Shown here: positions 36,752 through 51,000 of the stretch, one piece after another
How the letters are laid out: each line of letters begins with the position of its first letter
Position numbering within the stretch: position 1 is the first letter of the stretch
Origin: Macquaria australasica
Taxonomy: Eukaryota; Chordata; Actinopteri; Centrarchiformes; Percichthyidae
Assembly: GCA_005408345.1 (NCBI GenBank)
Contig: SEMN01000222.1
Span: 322,001-386,000 of the forward strand
DNA length: 64,000 nt
Direction of reading: 5' to 3'
Notes under the pieces: generated by a model
The model's input: the letters and a program-made list of their open reading frames with translations, nothing else
Database searches by the model: none
Told to the model about the DNA's origin: nothing
Translations under genes and position numbers: made by a program

Positions 36752-37959
36752 TATTTCCACATGAAGTGATCTTGAGCTGTTGTTGTGTAGCTATAGATGT
36801 GATGAATCCTCCTCCATGAAAAAAACATGTATTAACAATAAGCACTTTAAAACCGTTAATGCTGCTTAGGCCTATTTATAGTCAGTGAACAGTCTGCATA
36901 GCAATATTACACAAAACGAGCACCAGAAAATGGTTCTTCAGACTTATATTTTAATAGTCAAATGTGGATATTTTGTTGTTGTAAAACTTAAATTGTAAAA
37001 TTTCTCATGTGCAAAGGTCAATATTAAAAAAAACGGCAACTGAATTTAATGCTTACTAATGGCAGAACTATGAATGTGTAATTATAGCTGTCTGGTCTCA
37101 GCTGCTGGCTATCAGCTGCCAACACAGAGGCCTTTACGTTTTCCCACCAGGGGACGCCACATCACTCATCATGGGCTCAGGGGCCCACAGAGGCGGGGTC
37201 CTTGAGAGGTAGAGAGGGCCACTTGGCTGCTGACATTTGTACTCATTAGTTCAGAGCAGGAAGTGCAGCATTAAAAACAGTACTGCCCAGTGTTTGGGCT
37301 CTATTAAAGCCACATAAAAGCTGTTATCAGAATCAGAATCCGTTGTATTGGCCAAGTATGTGTACACACATGCAAGGAATTTGACTACGGTTTTAAGGTG
37401 CTCTTAATGTACTTATACACAGAACAATTTACAGGAAGATGGAAGACATACAGCTAAAAACAAGGACAACAAAGCTGAACAAAGAAAAGAAGGAAACATA
37501 GAACTATGATGTACATGCAAGTAGAAAAAAGATGGAGACCTCTGGGTGCACAAATTGTTCCTTTTGCCAGCAACAATGTGTATAAATCACATGTGTTAGA
37601 CATTTGTGCAAGTGATGAGTCAATATTATCCAGGGAGGGAGGAGAGTAAACACACCTGCTCCTTCTCAGTGTGTGAGTTTGCCAGCCTAATGTGAATCTT
37701 TATGGCATTCAATTATGGTATCTAAAATAGAAAAGATAGTGGTTTTTCAAGGGGGGAAAAATAGTAATACATTTCTAATCATAGTTGATTTATGTTTAGT
37801 TTACCATTGACTGAATATCACAGTTTACACACCTTTCTGTTTACAATGTCATGTTTTTGACACTAGCCATGTTTCATCAGTGATCAGGCCTATTCTCAGC
37901 TATAGCATTCTTATAAAACCTAAATGCACTGATTCAAAATTCCATCATGCACTGATTAC
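36752..37959. other. Spacer dnajb4-gipc2, left part
   Basis: No coding exon seen. An inverted L2-like tail (ATCAGAATCAGAATCCG... at about 37325-37400) lies here; the rest is AT-rich and unremarkable. Confidence 0.55.
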
Positions 37960-38410
37960 TTGGATGTTTAAGGTACTTTACTTGAGTATTTCCATGTTAT
38001 GTTACTTTATACTACTAATTCACTACATTTCAGAGGCAAATATTGTACTCTTTACTCCACTCTACATTTATTTGATAACTTTAGCTACTAGTTACTTTGC
38101 AGATTCAGATTCAGACTAATAATACAAAATATAATCGACGAATAAAATATCATGTATTATTATACATTAAAGCTGTCTAGCAGTATGTAAAGTAGTTCAA
38201 ATCAGTTCCACCTTTAGCAGCTGCAACATTAAAGTAATGTATACATGAATATATATAATATAGACCTACACCATTCTTCATATTGTGTACGTAAAGTATA
38301 CTTTAATGTAATATTTTGGTACTTACAGCCTAATTTTGTACTTTTACTTAAGTAAAATTTTGAATGCATGCCTTTCACTTGTAAGAGACTGGCGTACCTC
38401 TTCCACCACT
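37960..38410 (+). repeat. Copy 3 of the TACTTTACTTGAG teleost repeat
   Basis: Blocks GGTACTTTACTTGAGTATTT, TTCAGAGGCAAATATTGTAC, GTACTTTTACTTAAGTAAAA and the terminal TCTTCCACCACTG match the copies at 39510-40300 and 50060-50480. Confidence 0.75.
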
Positions 38411-39088
38411 GCTGGTTTCAGTCTTTACTTTTTTAATTATTCTCCTTTTAGACCTGGTTTTAACTTGGAGTCAGCCAGTTCAGTTGTTAGTGTGTTAGTG
38501 GGGCTACAACAAAGGAGGTGGGGGTAAAGCCAAATGATCTTGTAGCTACACCCATGGATTTATCTAACCCTGATCGAGAAAACACCTTTACATATACTGA
38601 TTTTCAGCACGTGTTTAAAATAAACCCTGAAAAATTGTTTTAAAGTGATGACCCCCCCCCCCCCGGTGACGGTGCACAGGTGCACAGGGACTGAACCTCC
38701 AACCGTGTCGAGCCCGGGTTCGTCCCACTGCGCCTGCGTCCCGCCGAGAGCCCAACAGAGCAGCTATTGTTTAGCCAGCAGGTTGTGTCAGAGTTTATCC
38801 CACACTCACCACCTACCTGTTGAATATTCACACCGTTCATTTGCAAGCGAGGGGCCGAGTCACTCTCCAAGAACAAAGTCAAACCTAAAAGCCGTGGGCA
38901 GGTGAGGAAAGGAAAAGTGTTTCGCGGAAGGAAGGAAGAAATTCAGGAAAGCTCGGAGGAAAGGAGGAAGTAAACAAGGACAACGCGACCGTTGGGCTCG
39001 GAACTCAACAGGTTAGCTACTTCAATGTTATAGCAGCGGCTCGGACTTTTTCATTTCCACGTCGAAAAACAAACGAAGACGACTAAAA

Positions 39089-42000
39089 ATGCCGTTGGGA
39101 CCATGGAGGAAGAAAAACAAATCGACGAAGGAGCACTTGGTGGACAACGAGGAGGTCAGCGGCGGACACGCAGGTGCCACCGGGAGCTTGGCTAAATCCG
39201 CCGTGAACGGAGCGGGGCTCCCGCCCCCACCTGCCAACCTGCGGCCAAAGCTGGTCTTCCACACGCAGCTGGCGCACGGAAGCCCCACCGGCAGGATCGA
39301 GGGATTTTCCAACGTGAAGGAGTTGTACGCGAAAATAGCAGAGGCGTTTAATATAAGCGCACCTGAGGTAAGATCTCACCTGGTGTTGTTGTGCAACAGT
39401 CATGGAAGTGATTTAGTGTTGCGTTCAAGTGTTAAAGCTCGATTTTACACAAATTCATGAAGTATTCCCGCAGATACCCCTTGTTTCTAGACTTTTACAA
39501 AAGTGTAAGCATTGGTGGAAAGTAAATAAGTGCATATACTCAAGTACTGTACTTGTACTTTTTACCCCACTACACTTATTTGACATTTGTGGCAAATATT
39601 TTCTTTTCAGATTAAGATAATTTTATTATGCTAAGCATATAAAAAACAATCCACTCTTAAGAATTAAACCAGTGGCTGCCAACCTCAACCAATCTCTTAC
39701 AAATAAACCCCAAACCCTAGACACTGTCGGGGCCCCTTGTCCCATTTCAGATGTCTATGAGTTGTCAGCAATTCCATCAAATTGCTCTTCATGGTTTCAT
39801 AACTGTTTGAGGCCCAAGGAGATCAAATTATCAGCTGTTTATCAAAGATTACAAAGAAGTCAAAACAGTGATTGCATCTTTGTGCAGCTCAACTTACCCT
39901 ATTAATCATATCACGACCCCTCAGATTTATCTTGTGATCCTTAGGAGGGGGCCTGACCCCTAAACTGGGAGCCACTGACTGGACTAAACTACCTAACTGT
40001 ATGTAAAGTAAATAAAACTAGCTCCACCTCAATCAGCTACAATAGTAAAATGCTGCTCACTCATTGATGCATCAATATCAACAATCTTATAATGCAACAT
40101 ATAATAATATATCAATTATGAGGGCCATTTTTCTGCAGAACGAATACTTTTATTTTTGTACATTTTGCTGATAATAAATACATCTACACTACATTTTTAA
40201 TACTTAATACTTTTACTTTTAATGGATTATTTTTACACTGTGGTAACGCTACTTTTACTTCACTAAAGGATCTTTAATACTTCTTCCACCACTGCACTCG
40301 CAATAATGGTTTGGTTAAACAGTTTTATAAGTGGCTTTTCTAAGAGATTAGCCCTGTGGTGGCCATTAAAAGTCAACTTTGATTGTCTCGTGTCAAAGCT
40401 AGTTGGTGTGTGTAAAGGCACGCCCTGCTAACTCTCTACCAGCCTGCACACTTTCACCCCTGAGAGATCTGTGTGTTATCTTCATTGCGCAGTCACTGGA
40501 TACCTGACAAATAAATGTCATTTCTATTTTTAGATACAGATTTTTCTTTAATACCCATCCAACTTCAAATTCCACGGGGAAGCACGAGCAAAAGCTGTAT
40601 GTCTACGAGCAAGTCCTTAAAACAAAAGCAGGTTCTGTGACCTCCTCTAAGCCCAGACTGCTTAAGCTCTTCTTTTCAAAGGAAAGTGTGAGTGGCATGT
40701 TTGGCTTTTGTCAGCCTGAACATGACTAGGTAGGCCGGCGTGGCAGCCTGTTATCAGCTGTAGTGGCTGGAGACGTGAACGTCCTTCACCTCTTGAAGCT
40801 CGGAGATACAGTCGCTTCATTCAACAAGTGCAATAATTGGAAAGGAATTTGTCTCGGTGGCGTTGGTACACAGTGAAGCACACAATGCAGGACTTAGATG
40901 TACATGTGATACATGGAGGGCTGCTTCCCTGAAACTGGCCACAGTTTTTCTGATTTGGTTGAAAATATCCTTAATGAGGCTCAAACTTTGCAGTTTTTTT
41001 CTTTAAATGGGACACCAGCCATTTTTACTTATTGTTAGTTATACTTTTTCATATTTTTATTGTACATTTTTCTATTTCTATTTATGTTTCTTGACTTTTG
41101 CAGTACTTTCTTTTCATTTTTTTGCACCAAAATACCAAGGCAAATTCCTTTTTATGTGAAAACCTTCTTGGCAATAAACCTGATTCTGACTTTCTATCGG
41201 GTATTTGTTCCATCACGTCTGTCAATAACACTCATTAGGACTGTTCTGTCTCTGTCTAGACTTGTTTTTAGTAATGCCTCACGGCGTGTTCTTTTCCTAA
41301 CAGCAAGCACAGTGCTACAGAGGAGCTAAAGAGATTTGGGATTTTAGCAGATTTTCAGCAGGTTGCGTTGGCGGACCGGATTCAAACCGCAGTCTCTGCA
41401 AGCACTGCCCGACTAAAGACATTGATCTTGTACCAGCTCTAGTAATACTGATGCTGTAGCTGATCTTGACCTCTGACCCCCCTGTGGAGGGGGACGAGAG
41501 GATCGGTGCTACAGGGATCGGTAAAGAATCACATTGGTGTTTATTTTTGTAGTTGCCACATCACGAGAAGAAGAAAAAGTTCCCTGCTGAAATAACGCCT
41601 TGAAGCTTGCCGAGCAGGTAGCAAACGAAACACAGCTACCCAAATCTCAGCATGTCAGTCAAACAGTTCTGTCATATCATTCTTTGTTGTGGCTGCAGAA
41701 AGTGCGTGTGCCGCTGGGGAGACTGGCCTATTCAGAAATGTGGCACAGAGAGTTACACAGAGACAAAGACAGATGCAGACAGACAGACAGCGAGACAGAC
41801 AGGCGGATGGAGTGTGACGTGATAAATGTTAGTTGTTTTACCACAGGAAGTCCCTCATGTCCGGCTCAGTGGGCATAACCTCAAACTCTAACCCGATAAC
41901 TTGTCCCAGCCACAGCCAGAGGCGTCCCAGTGGACCCCGGGGAGCAGCTCTGCCCAGGGCCTCCTCCCTCCATAAACACCACCAAACCTCTCTCTGCTGC

Positions 42001-45000
42001 CCACATTGACTGACCTGTGATATCGGCGCTGTCAGATGAAAACCTTGTTATTTCCCAACAAAACACAGTTTTTAAAGTAAGAAGTCAAATTTTAATTGGA
42101 TACCTGCAAGTAGGGCTGGGTACTGGTGTCAATATGATACCCAAGTTTTGCTTCTGGTACCCAGATTATACTTTTTTCTCATCCTACTGAGAGGTGTTTC
42201 TAATATTTTGTCCACCCAAATTACATCAGCGAGGGTAGACTAAATGTTAGAAACACCTCTCTCAATGTAACACAATACAGCAGCAGTGCTAACTACAGCC
42301 TCCAAGTGACCATAAAGTTGAATTAACATTATCAGTGTTATAAACATAGGATTTATTGCAGGACTCTTGTATTAGTCAGCATCAGTTTTAGCTAGGTGTA
42401 CCTAATAAATTGGCATTTTTCCAACAAAACACAGCTTTTTAGGGATTAAGTTAGAAGTTTAATTTCTTAGCGATACTTGTAGTCTATTCATCTAGTTATT
42501 CATCTATTAGTTGATTGACTGAAAAATAATCGGAAACCATTTTGATAAACAATTAATCGTTTTTTAAGCAATAATTCCAATTCCAAGTGGAGGTTTTGCT
42601 GCTTTTAACTATTTTGAATCATTGGAAATTAGTTTTCTTTGGGTTTTGGACTGTTGGTCCGACAAAATATGCAATTTAAAGACATTACCTTGGACTCTGG
42701 GAAAATGTGATGAGTATTATTTCACTATTTTCTGACATTTTATGGTTGAATTAATAATGAAAATAAATGTTAGTTGCTACTGGGTAGTGTTTCAAAATTT
42801 TGATATCAGTGCCACTAAGATACCCAAGTTTCTGAGCCTATACCAGAACAATAATGTGTTCAATACCTTACTTTGAGGAAAATAAACATATTTTTCTGCT
42901 TATCCTTTTTTTATTTCAATAAAATGCCAAACCTTTCAGTGCATCTTCAGTGTAACATGTTTTAACAGAAGCAGCTGAACAAAAACATTCCTTAAATACA
43001 ATTAGCACACTTATAAAATACTTGAAATACCTGATGAGCGAATGAATAAACAAGGCGAAGAATCTGGCCAAGCATTTGATGCCAGCTTTCGATACGTGAT
43101 ACTCAATGCTACAGGCACATTTCTGTCAGTATTGAGGGTCAGTACTCGGCCCTACCTGCGAGTGTTTGGTGAGGAGCAAGTGGAGGGTCCAGTGCTCGAC
43201 ATGTTATTCATTACAAAACTGTCAAATGCAGTCTGCACTCAAAACCTGACAAACCACTGAGCGTCAGACATATTTTGAGTGTGCCATCTGCTTTAGCTCT
43301 TGAATCTTTATGGACGAAGTACTGTAAGTAACTAAGCTGTAAATGCATATTAAAACATCTCACAAACAGCTGTAAATAAATTTAGATCAAATGTGAAGCG
43401 GAGACTTCCATATCAAGATAATGCTTTTATTTTGGCACATCCCACAGAGGATATAGCCTTGAGATGTCTTTAAACTAAACTTTCATTCTAAACTCCTATG
43501 TGGTATCATTTTAAATAAGATGTTTAGATGTTTTTTAAACATGTAACCAGTGTAAAATGACTGATTCAGATAAAACAGACGTTGATTTATGCTTGCATCT
43601 TTGTGAGTTTAAATAATTGCCGTTTATTTAAACGTTTTCTCCGTCTTTTCTGAGTTTCATTTCCTTCGAAACACTAAACTTGAAGGTTGTCTAGCTGACT
43701 TCCAAACTGCAGCACTTAGATAAGAGGTGTCCCCGTGAAGCATTATCTCACGGCGTCCAGTGTATTCAACCCAACACTCAGAAGTTGTTAGATAAATCCT
43801 TTGTTGCAAATCTTATCTTTGTACGTCCAGTGTACAGTTGATGGGGCGACCTCATTGTCTCGAGCACTGAAAGTATAGTTTTGTTCCTTTTTTAGAAAAC
43901 AATGTTGAAATCCAATGTGGCTTCATTTTAAATATGACAGATGCTGCGGATTATGTTAGCATCATTGTGAGTTTAAATAATTTGTGTTTATTTAAATTAT
44001 TTCTCCCTCTTTTCTGGTTTAATTTCCTTCAAAACACCAAAATAGTAGTAAAGAGTTTTTTTTTCACATCCTGGAAGCAATTCTGACATAAAAGTGATGA
44101 AAACATTTCCTCTCAGACTTCACACAGCTGTACGCTTCGCTGTTGCTGAATTGAAACCCTTGTGTACGATGTCAGTTCTGTGGCGTTTTGATTTAAAAAT
44201 GCAGTAAATGTAGTGAAATAAATTCACAGCTGTTGCCTTAATGGAAGTAATGGACACAGCTGAGCGGAGCAAACGTCTACTCTTAAGATCACATGTCTGC
44301 TGTGAAAACATAAATCATTAACGCCCATTGAGTAACTGCTCCATCATGCTGCGTCTTGAATTTAGCGTAACACTAAAGTAAACTGGAGGACAAAGTAGTC
44401 ATCCAGACGACATCTCTGTGGTTTCTTGTAAACCAGCGGCTCTGTGACGCTGAGGTTACATGAGTGCTTGGCTGAGCCTGATATGAATTATGTAATGAAC
44501 AATGGCATTGTCTTCCTTGTATTAATTTCCCCTAATAGGTTCGACGTTTTCTTCCAAACGAACATCACGTTGCATTAAAGCATGTCTGGATTCAACCGTC
44601 CATTGTTGTGCCTAATGAGGCACTAGTCCTTATGTTGCACTGAAGCTCACTTTATTTAGGAAGCAGAAGTGGTGGAAAGGAATTTGTGTGAGTGAAATGA
44701 CTGGCATGTCAAACATAGTAACAGTAAATACAGTACAGTAGACGCACATATGTTAACTTAAACTCAGTTCAGTCTCTGCTATCTCAGCCAGAACGACATG
44801 AATGTGATGTTGCAGTCTTTAGATGAAGAATGGTGTCTTTTTAAGGGCTCATTCTGCTCAGGTCAAAGTCTGGTTATTGGCCCTGCCCGGCTGTGTAGGA
44901 GTTTGAGGTGTGGCTCGGTGACTTTGCTTCGTGTCCACCTGTTGCAGTAAGCGTGCTCCCTGCTCACCAGAAACACAGCCATTTGCCTACAGTTTGAATA

Positions 45001-48000
45001 TCTGGGCTGCGGTCGAGTGACAGAACGACATGCCTTGTTTTTGTTTTGCAGGTTTTGCAGCCAGACATTTCTTAATCAGGGAGTTGGGGGGGGTGGGGGG
45101 TGTGATTAGGTGAAACAATCTCATTTGATGGAGCTTGAGTCTGCTGTTTTTATTAGTCGGGCTCTCCTGCACTCACTTCCTAGATGCTGTAAAAAACCAA
45201 GCAAGCGTCCGGAGGAACTACAGTTAAGGCTACCCAGTTGTATATGTCACATACTTTATATTAAATAGTTTGTCTTGATTAGTGGATTGGTGATTTATCT
45301 ATTTATTTACTTTTGTGGTGTGTAGAGAATGTTAAGTGAGGGCTTTCCTCACCTATCATGATATGAGCACAAGAGACTTCTTATGAGAGCCATAAATCCA
45401 TTTTATACTCGGGTCTGAAACAGTTCAGTATAGCAAACACTTCAGGACACGTCATTTCTGGGGCAACATAGTATTTTCCAGAGAAATTAATATCTCTCCC
45501 CGTCAATCAAAACTGACCATTATAATCTTTGTGCAAAATGACATAATAATCAAATTGATGTTCAGTGTAATGAAATGTGTTTTTGTCGTTATGTATTACA
45601 TTGGACAAAAGTCTTCACACATGATTAACCAGAAACTAACTCAAAGTTACTCATTTTGTTGGTTTATGATCAAAATCTGTTTAGAATAATTAATTAGGAT
45701 GATGAAAAACTACAAACCGTTTGATGATGTTTTATTTAATGCAACTTTAATACAACCAACAATTATTTTCATTATCAATGAATCTGCCACTTATATTGCC
45801 ACTTCAATTAAAGCTGGGGTAGGCAGTTTTCTTTTGGCGTCACTGGGCAAAAATGCCATATTAACCGTGCAGCATATTGTAATTCAAGTGGTCTGAGAGC
45901 AGACCTCTACTTCAGCCCCCCCTCTTAGCTCTGTTTTCAGGCTTCAGAAAATCTATCCCGTGACGGGAGACTTTAGCCTATCACAGGTTATTTCAGAGAG
46001 ACGGTGTGTTCGTATTGGCTAAGCTACAAGAGCAGATGTGCGTACACGTCCCTTCAGACGGTGAAAACCTGATTCAGTGGAGGAAAATCCTGAAACTTGT
46101 AATAAATTTCCAACACCTCATTTGCCTACAGCGGTGTATAGTACAAAACAACACGTCCCGGCTCCACACGTAGCTTCAGGCTCATTACGTTCAATGCCAT
46201 GGCGCTCGAGTGGCAAAGAGGCATGATGACAAACAGTGGGGAATAACTTTTGACGGGGGACAGTGGTGTGTGTGTGGTGTACTAGCCTCTCTTCCCGCTG
46301 CTGGACGGCGTTGCAGCTGCCTCTGAAGCCTGGGGCGCTCTGCTCTGCGGCCGCGAAGCGCTGGAGGGGCGTCTTTGAGAAAACAAGTCACGGCGGGAGG
46401 GACCGCGGTCTCGGTAAGGCTCACGCCGTGTAGAGCGAGCCCTACGAGGGATACAGTTTCACTGGGGAACCGACTCCTTCTGCTGCCGGTCGAAGTTGTT
46501 GGTTTGGTGGGAGGGGCTTAACGGAGTGATACGAGGCAGCAGAGAGAGAGGCGGAAGGTTTTGCCGAGGTTGCACAGATTCTGCCCACCCCAGCTTTAAT
46601 TGACTATTCTTTTTGTCTATAAAATGTATGAAAATAGTAAAAAAAACATCACAAGTCTTCAGAGCCCAAGTTGATGTCTTGATATTGCTTGTTTGTGCCG
46701 ACCAACTGTCGAAAACAGAGAGGGAAAAGCAGCAAATCCTCACATTTGAAAAACTATAACCAGAGAATGCTCAACTCAACCATTTTAAACACGTTTCAAG
46801 TGTCTGCTGATTGGATTTTCGTACTGAAATGAATGGAAACCAATAGCTAAGAACACAACAGCAAATTTGCAGAAAGTCTAATCTGTGTTAAGTATATGTG
46901 ATGTGCTGAAAATGGGCTAAAACATACAAAATGGTATGCTCTCTCAAGTAAATGGTGGGATTATTTTATTGTATTAGAAAGGAAAGCTAATGTTCTGCTG
47001 AGTTTATTTATACATCTACTTGATAAAACAAACGTTGCCAATCAGTGTTTTTCCACTCTAGTCTAAAATGTCGTTTTAAAGTTAAAACCACCATTATTTC
47101 CTTGTGTGGTAAATAGGCCCAGTTATATTGTATTAGTGCCTAATAACACGTTCTGAAATGATGCTGCAACATGACTCCAGTGAACATGTGGTTACTGGTA
47201 ATTATGCTTCATTACACATGTGACAAGCAAATGAGCAAGAACTCTCCCCGTGTGCCTGCGTGCACGCCACACGAACGTGAGCGCTAACAAGGAGTGTGTG
47301 AAGCTGCAGAAACAGACCCCAGTGTGTGTGTGTGTGTGTGTGCGTGCTCGCTCACCGCTGGACTGGATCTGGTTTTATAACGATTTTAAGTGGTTGTTTA
47401 CCAGCAGCTATGCAGAGGAAAGTGTTGTCACGGCACATCAGCCTGCAGAGCAACAGCAGCAGGTTTTCAGAGGCGAGTTCAGGCTTCCATCGTCCTCTCC
47501 GAGGAACGATGTGACGGTAGAGAGACAAAGCAACCACGGATAAAAACGGAGAACCAATATTTGCTATCACCGGCCTGGGATGGGTGTGATGACGTATCGT
47601 AGGAGAGTGTAACCTCTGGGTGTTACACAGCCCTCTCCCTCCCTTAATAGTTGTAGACAGTCTTTCAGAGGGCAGCAATAACATGCATTACTTTATCAAC
47701 ACATCTGTAGTTTAATTCTCAAGGATTTCAGAGTTTTCTTGGTGCATCTAGAGGAGTGTTTCAGAGAGCAAGATTACCAGTTAAACCAGGCTTACTTCAG
47801 TAATTTAGGCTTATTTTAATACATTTCTGTTCCATATAGGAGGTTCAGAATCATGTTTATTGCCAAGTAGGTTTTCAAATACAAGGAATTTGGCTTGGTA
47901 TATTGGTGCATAAAGAAAGTTGAAGCAAGTCCTGCAAGTGAAGAAGCATTAATATAAAATGTGAAAAAATAGTATAGAAAATAATATGTCTGTTATTTAA

Positions 48001-51000
48001 ATGAAAGAGCTGTACAGTTTTGTGCAGGGATGTGCAAAATATCGACCAGAAAAAGTTTGAATAAGTCTGACCTTCGTCTCCATGGAAACACATCCCGCCA
48101 CACGTGCCAGGTCCTCGTCAGGTTAGTTTTTCAGGCTTAGCTTCACCTCAGGCTGAACGAGTGTTACCGTCACTCTGCCGGAGTAAAAACACAGAGTTTT
48201 CTCCCAAGTTTCTCTTTACTGCCGCACTTTGATCACGAGTCAGTCTACATTTACGTCATGTTAAGTTTATCACATTTCAACATAAGCTGCACCTATTACG
48301 TACTTAACCTCTGAGCTCGTATCTTTTTCAGTAGTCAACATATGTGCGTTAAATGCAAAGGTAATAAACATCTCAGATCCCTTGACCATAGCATCGCAGT
48401 GAGTCGCTTTTTCACAATTTGTTCCTTTTTAAATGTCACTTAAATGGAATTAAAGAATCAGACACTCAGAAATCAGTCTATTAAAAACACAAAAAGCACA
48501 GACAGGTATTTAAACAGTATCTCCACTTTATGGAGGCTGTTATGTCACATGTCCAAACCAAATATCACAATCCAACTGATAGAGAACTTTAGTCTTGTTC
48601 TGCTATAAAATGAAAACCTCGGTCCTATTGGATCCTTTGAAGCACAAATCATACAAAGAAAATTCATATTACTCATGCAGGGCACCCACAAGGACATGAT
48701 CACAAGCAGAACGCTTCAACAAACTGAGCTAACAACATGCTGCCAGACGTTCCTCAGTTTTTGCTGTAATAGTTTACTCTTCATATTATTTATTTAGTAT
48801 GTGCTGCTCTGTGGCCGTGAACATCACATTTTTATCTTTACATGTCAGTTTTCTTCAATGTGAATTGATGTTTTGATGATCAGTGCTTGATATCTCAATC
48901 TTGGTTGAGTTTGTCAGCTTCATTCAAGACAGTCTTTTCATAGTAAGCTCTGCTTTTTTGAGCCACCGTTATGAAACAACCCCTCAGTTGTCATTCTGAA
49001 GAATCTCACATCCTCAACTAGGTAAATGATTACTCTGGCTTAAATGCTGATGAATGTGATATCCTGTTGAAAACAGAGCCACACCGCTTACATCAGCATT
49101 CCCTGTTAACTGCTAACCCGACACAGAAATAACAGTAGATGAAGACAGGAAATGGGAAAAACATTATTCCACTGTGACACACGAGTAATTCCCCACTGTG
49201 AGCATGATACTCTCTGTTTAATCTAAACCCTCTTTTCTGCCATTAAAAGATCTGTTGAAGAGGCTGTAAATGGACAGCGGTTCAGTTGCCAAAGAAACAG
49301 GTTTTCCCGAGCTTGTTAAAACACTGTTTTAATGCCGGGGATAATTCAGAGGGAGATCCAATTAAAGGCTGTATTTATCTAGCCTTTGCTTTCTTCAAGT
49401 GGTTTCTGTAGGGGGAGATTTCAAAGATTCAATGCTTGTATTATAGTACTTGCATTATAATATTGTACCATGTCTGCTTGACAAATCACTCTCATTTAGT
49501 TTAATGGCAGTATATTTTTAGAGGTGGGGAACTATTAGCACATATGTGAACAGAACAAAACTGCAATAAAAAGATAATATTTTTCACACAGTTCTCAGTT
49601 GAAGTGTTATGTTGCAGTGTGCACTGGTACAGTAAAAAGGAATTACTTAAAATTAATACACAGCTGCTTCCTTTGGGTGGTAAGAAGGACTACAGCTAAC
49701 GATTAGTTTTGTAATTATTTCTTGATTGATAGATTCATTACTTGTCAGAAAATCGCAAAAAAAAAAATGCCCGTTATAATTCTCCAGAGCCCAAGGTGAC
49801 TTCTTCACGTCCTGTTTTGTCCGACCAACAGTCCCAAACGAAAAGAGGATTAATTGTCTCGACTGGTTCATTAATTAATCGACTAATCATTTCAGCACTA
49901 GTGATTGGATCAAAACATTTGTTACAAAGTAATGAATGTTGTCTTTAAAACTGTAAAACATGCAAAATGCATTTTGGTGTTTTCTCCAGGAAATCAGTTA
50001 GCGGAGGTGGTAACCGTTGGCCTCTCGATATTTGAAGGTGCTGCACAAGTATTCAAAACCATTAAGTAAAAATTCCACAATGTAAAATATACTCCATTAC
50101 AAGTAAAAGGCCACTATTGCAATTTCAGTTTTAAGTAAAAGTACAGAAGTACTCATTATGCAGAACGCTATAATATTGTATTACTATTATAAATGCATTA
50201 ATGTGTAAAAATCATTTTAATGTTTGTTTGTAGTTTGTCAAAGTGGAGATAATTGTAACTATTTCATATACTGTTGTGTAGTTAATGTAGTTATCTAGTT
50301 GTTATGTGTGTAAAATCTTGATTTACATTGTAATTAGTAACTTAAGATGTCAAATAAATGTATTGGAGTAAAAAGTACAATATTTCCCTCTGAAATGTAG
50401 TGGAGTAGAATACTCAAGTAAAGTACAAATACCTCAGAATTGTACTTAAGTACAGTACTTGAGTAAATGTGCTTTGATGAATTACTGTGAAGCGAACATA
50501 AGAACTGATTAATCAAACGATCCTGCTGAGCTGAATCAGATCCTGACTCATCTCATCTCATTATCAGTGGAGTTACTAGATGACTGTTTAAACAGTCAAC
50601 CTCATATATTAAATATGTGGCCTTTGCTGTGTGATTTAACTCCACTGCTGGTTTTCCCTGAAGCTTAAAGAACCCCTCCGCTGAGAATGAACTTTACAGT
50701 GAAGTAGGGGGACGTCTCGCGTCCACCTGTAAACATTTTGAAATTAAAATATTTGAGAGTAAAAGAGAAGAGAGAGCTTTGTGCCCAGCATGTCCTGCAG
50801 AGCCAGAGGTGCTGACAACTGCAGGATAAAACACGTAATCAGAAAAAAACAAACCACAAGTGTTTGTGCTCGAGACTGCAGACTCGACCAATATATAATA
50901 CAATCAATGGATCAAGGATCTTTTAGTAACACTCACAAGAACAATGTGTTTCATTCAGCTCTTCATCAGGCCCAGCTCATGAGAGAAGGTCCATTATATA

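Noticed and set aside
46191..46424. CpG-rich stretch with an open frame, possible exon
   Set aside because: It lies inside the piggyBac-like element at 45812-46595, and the frame has no recognisable protein features.
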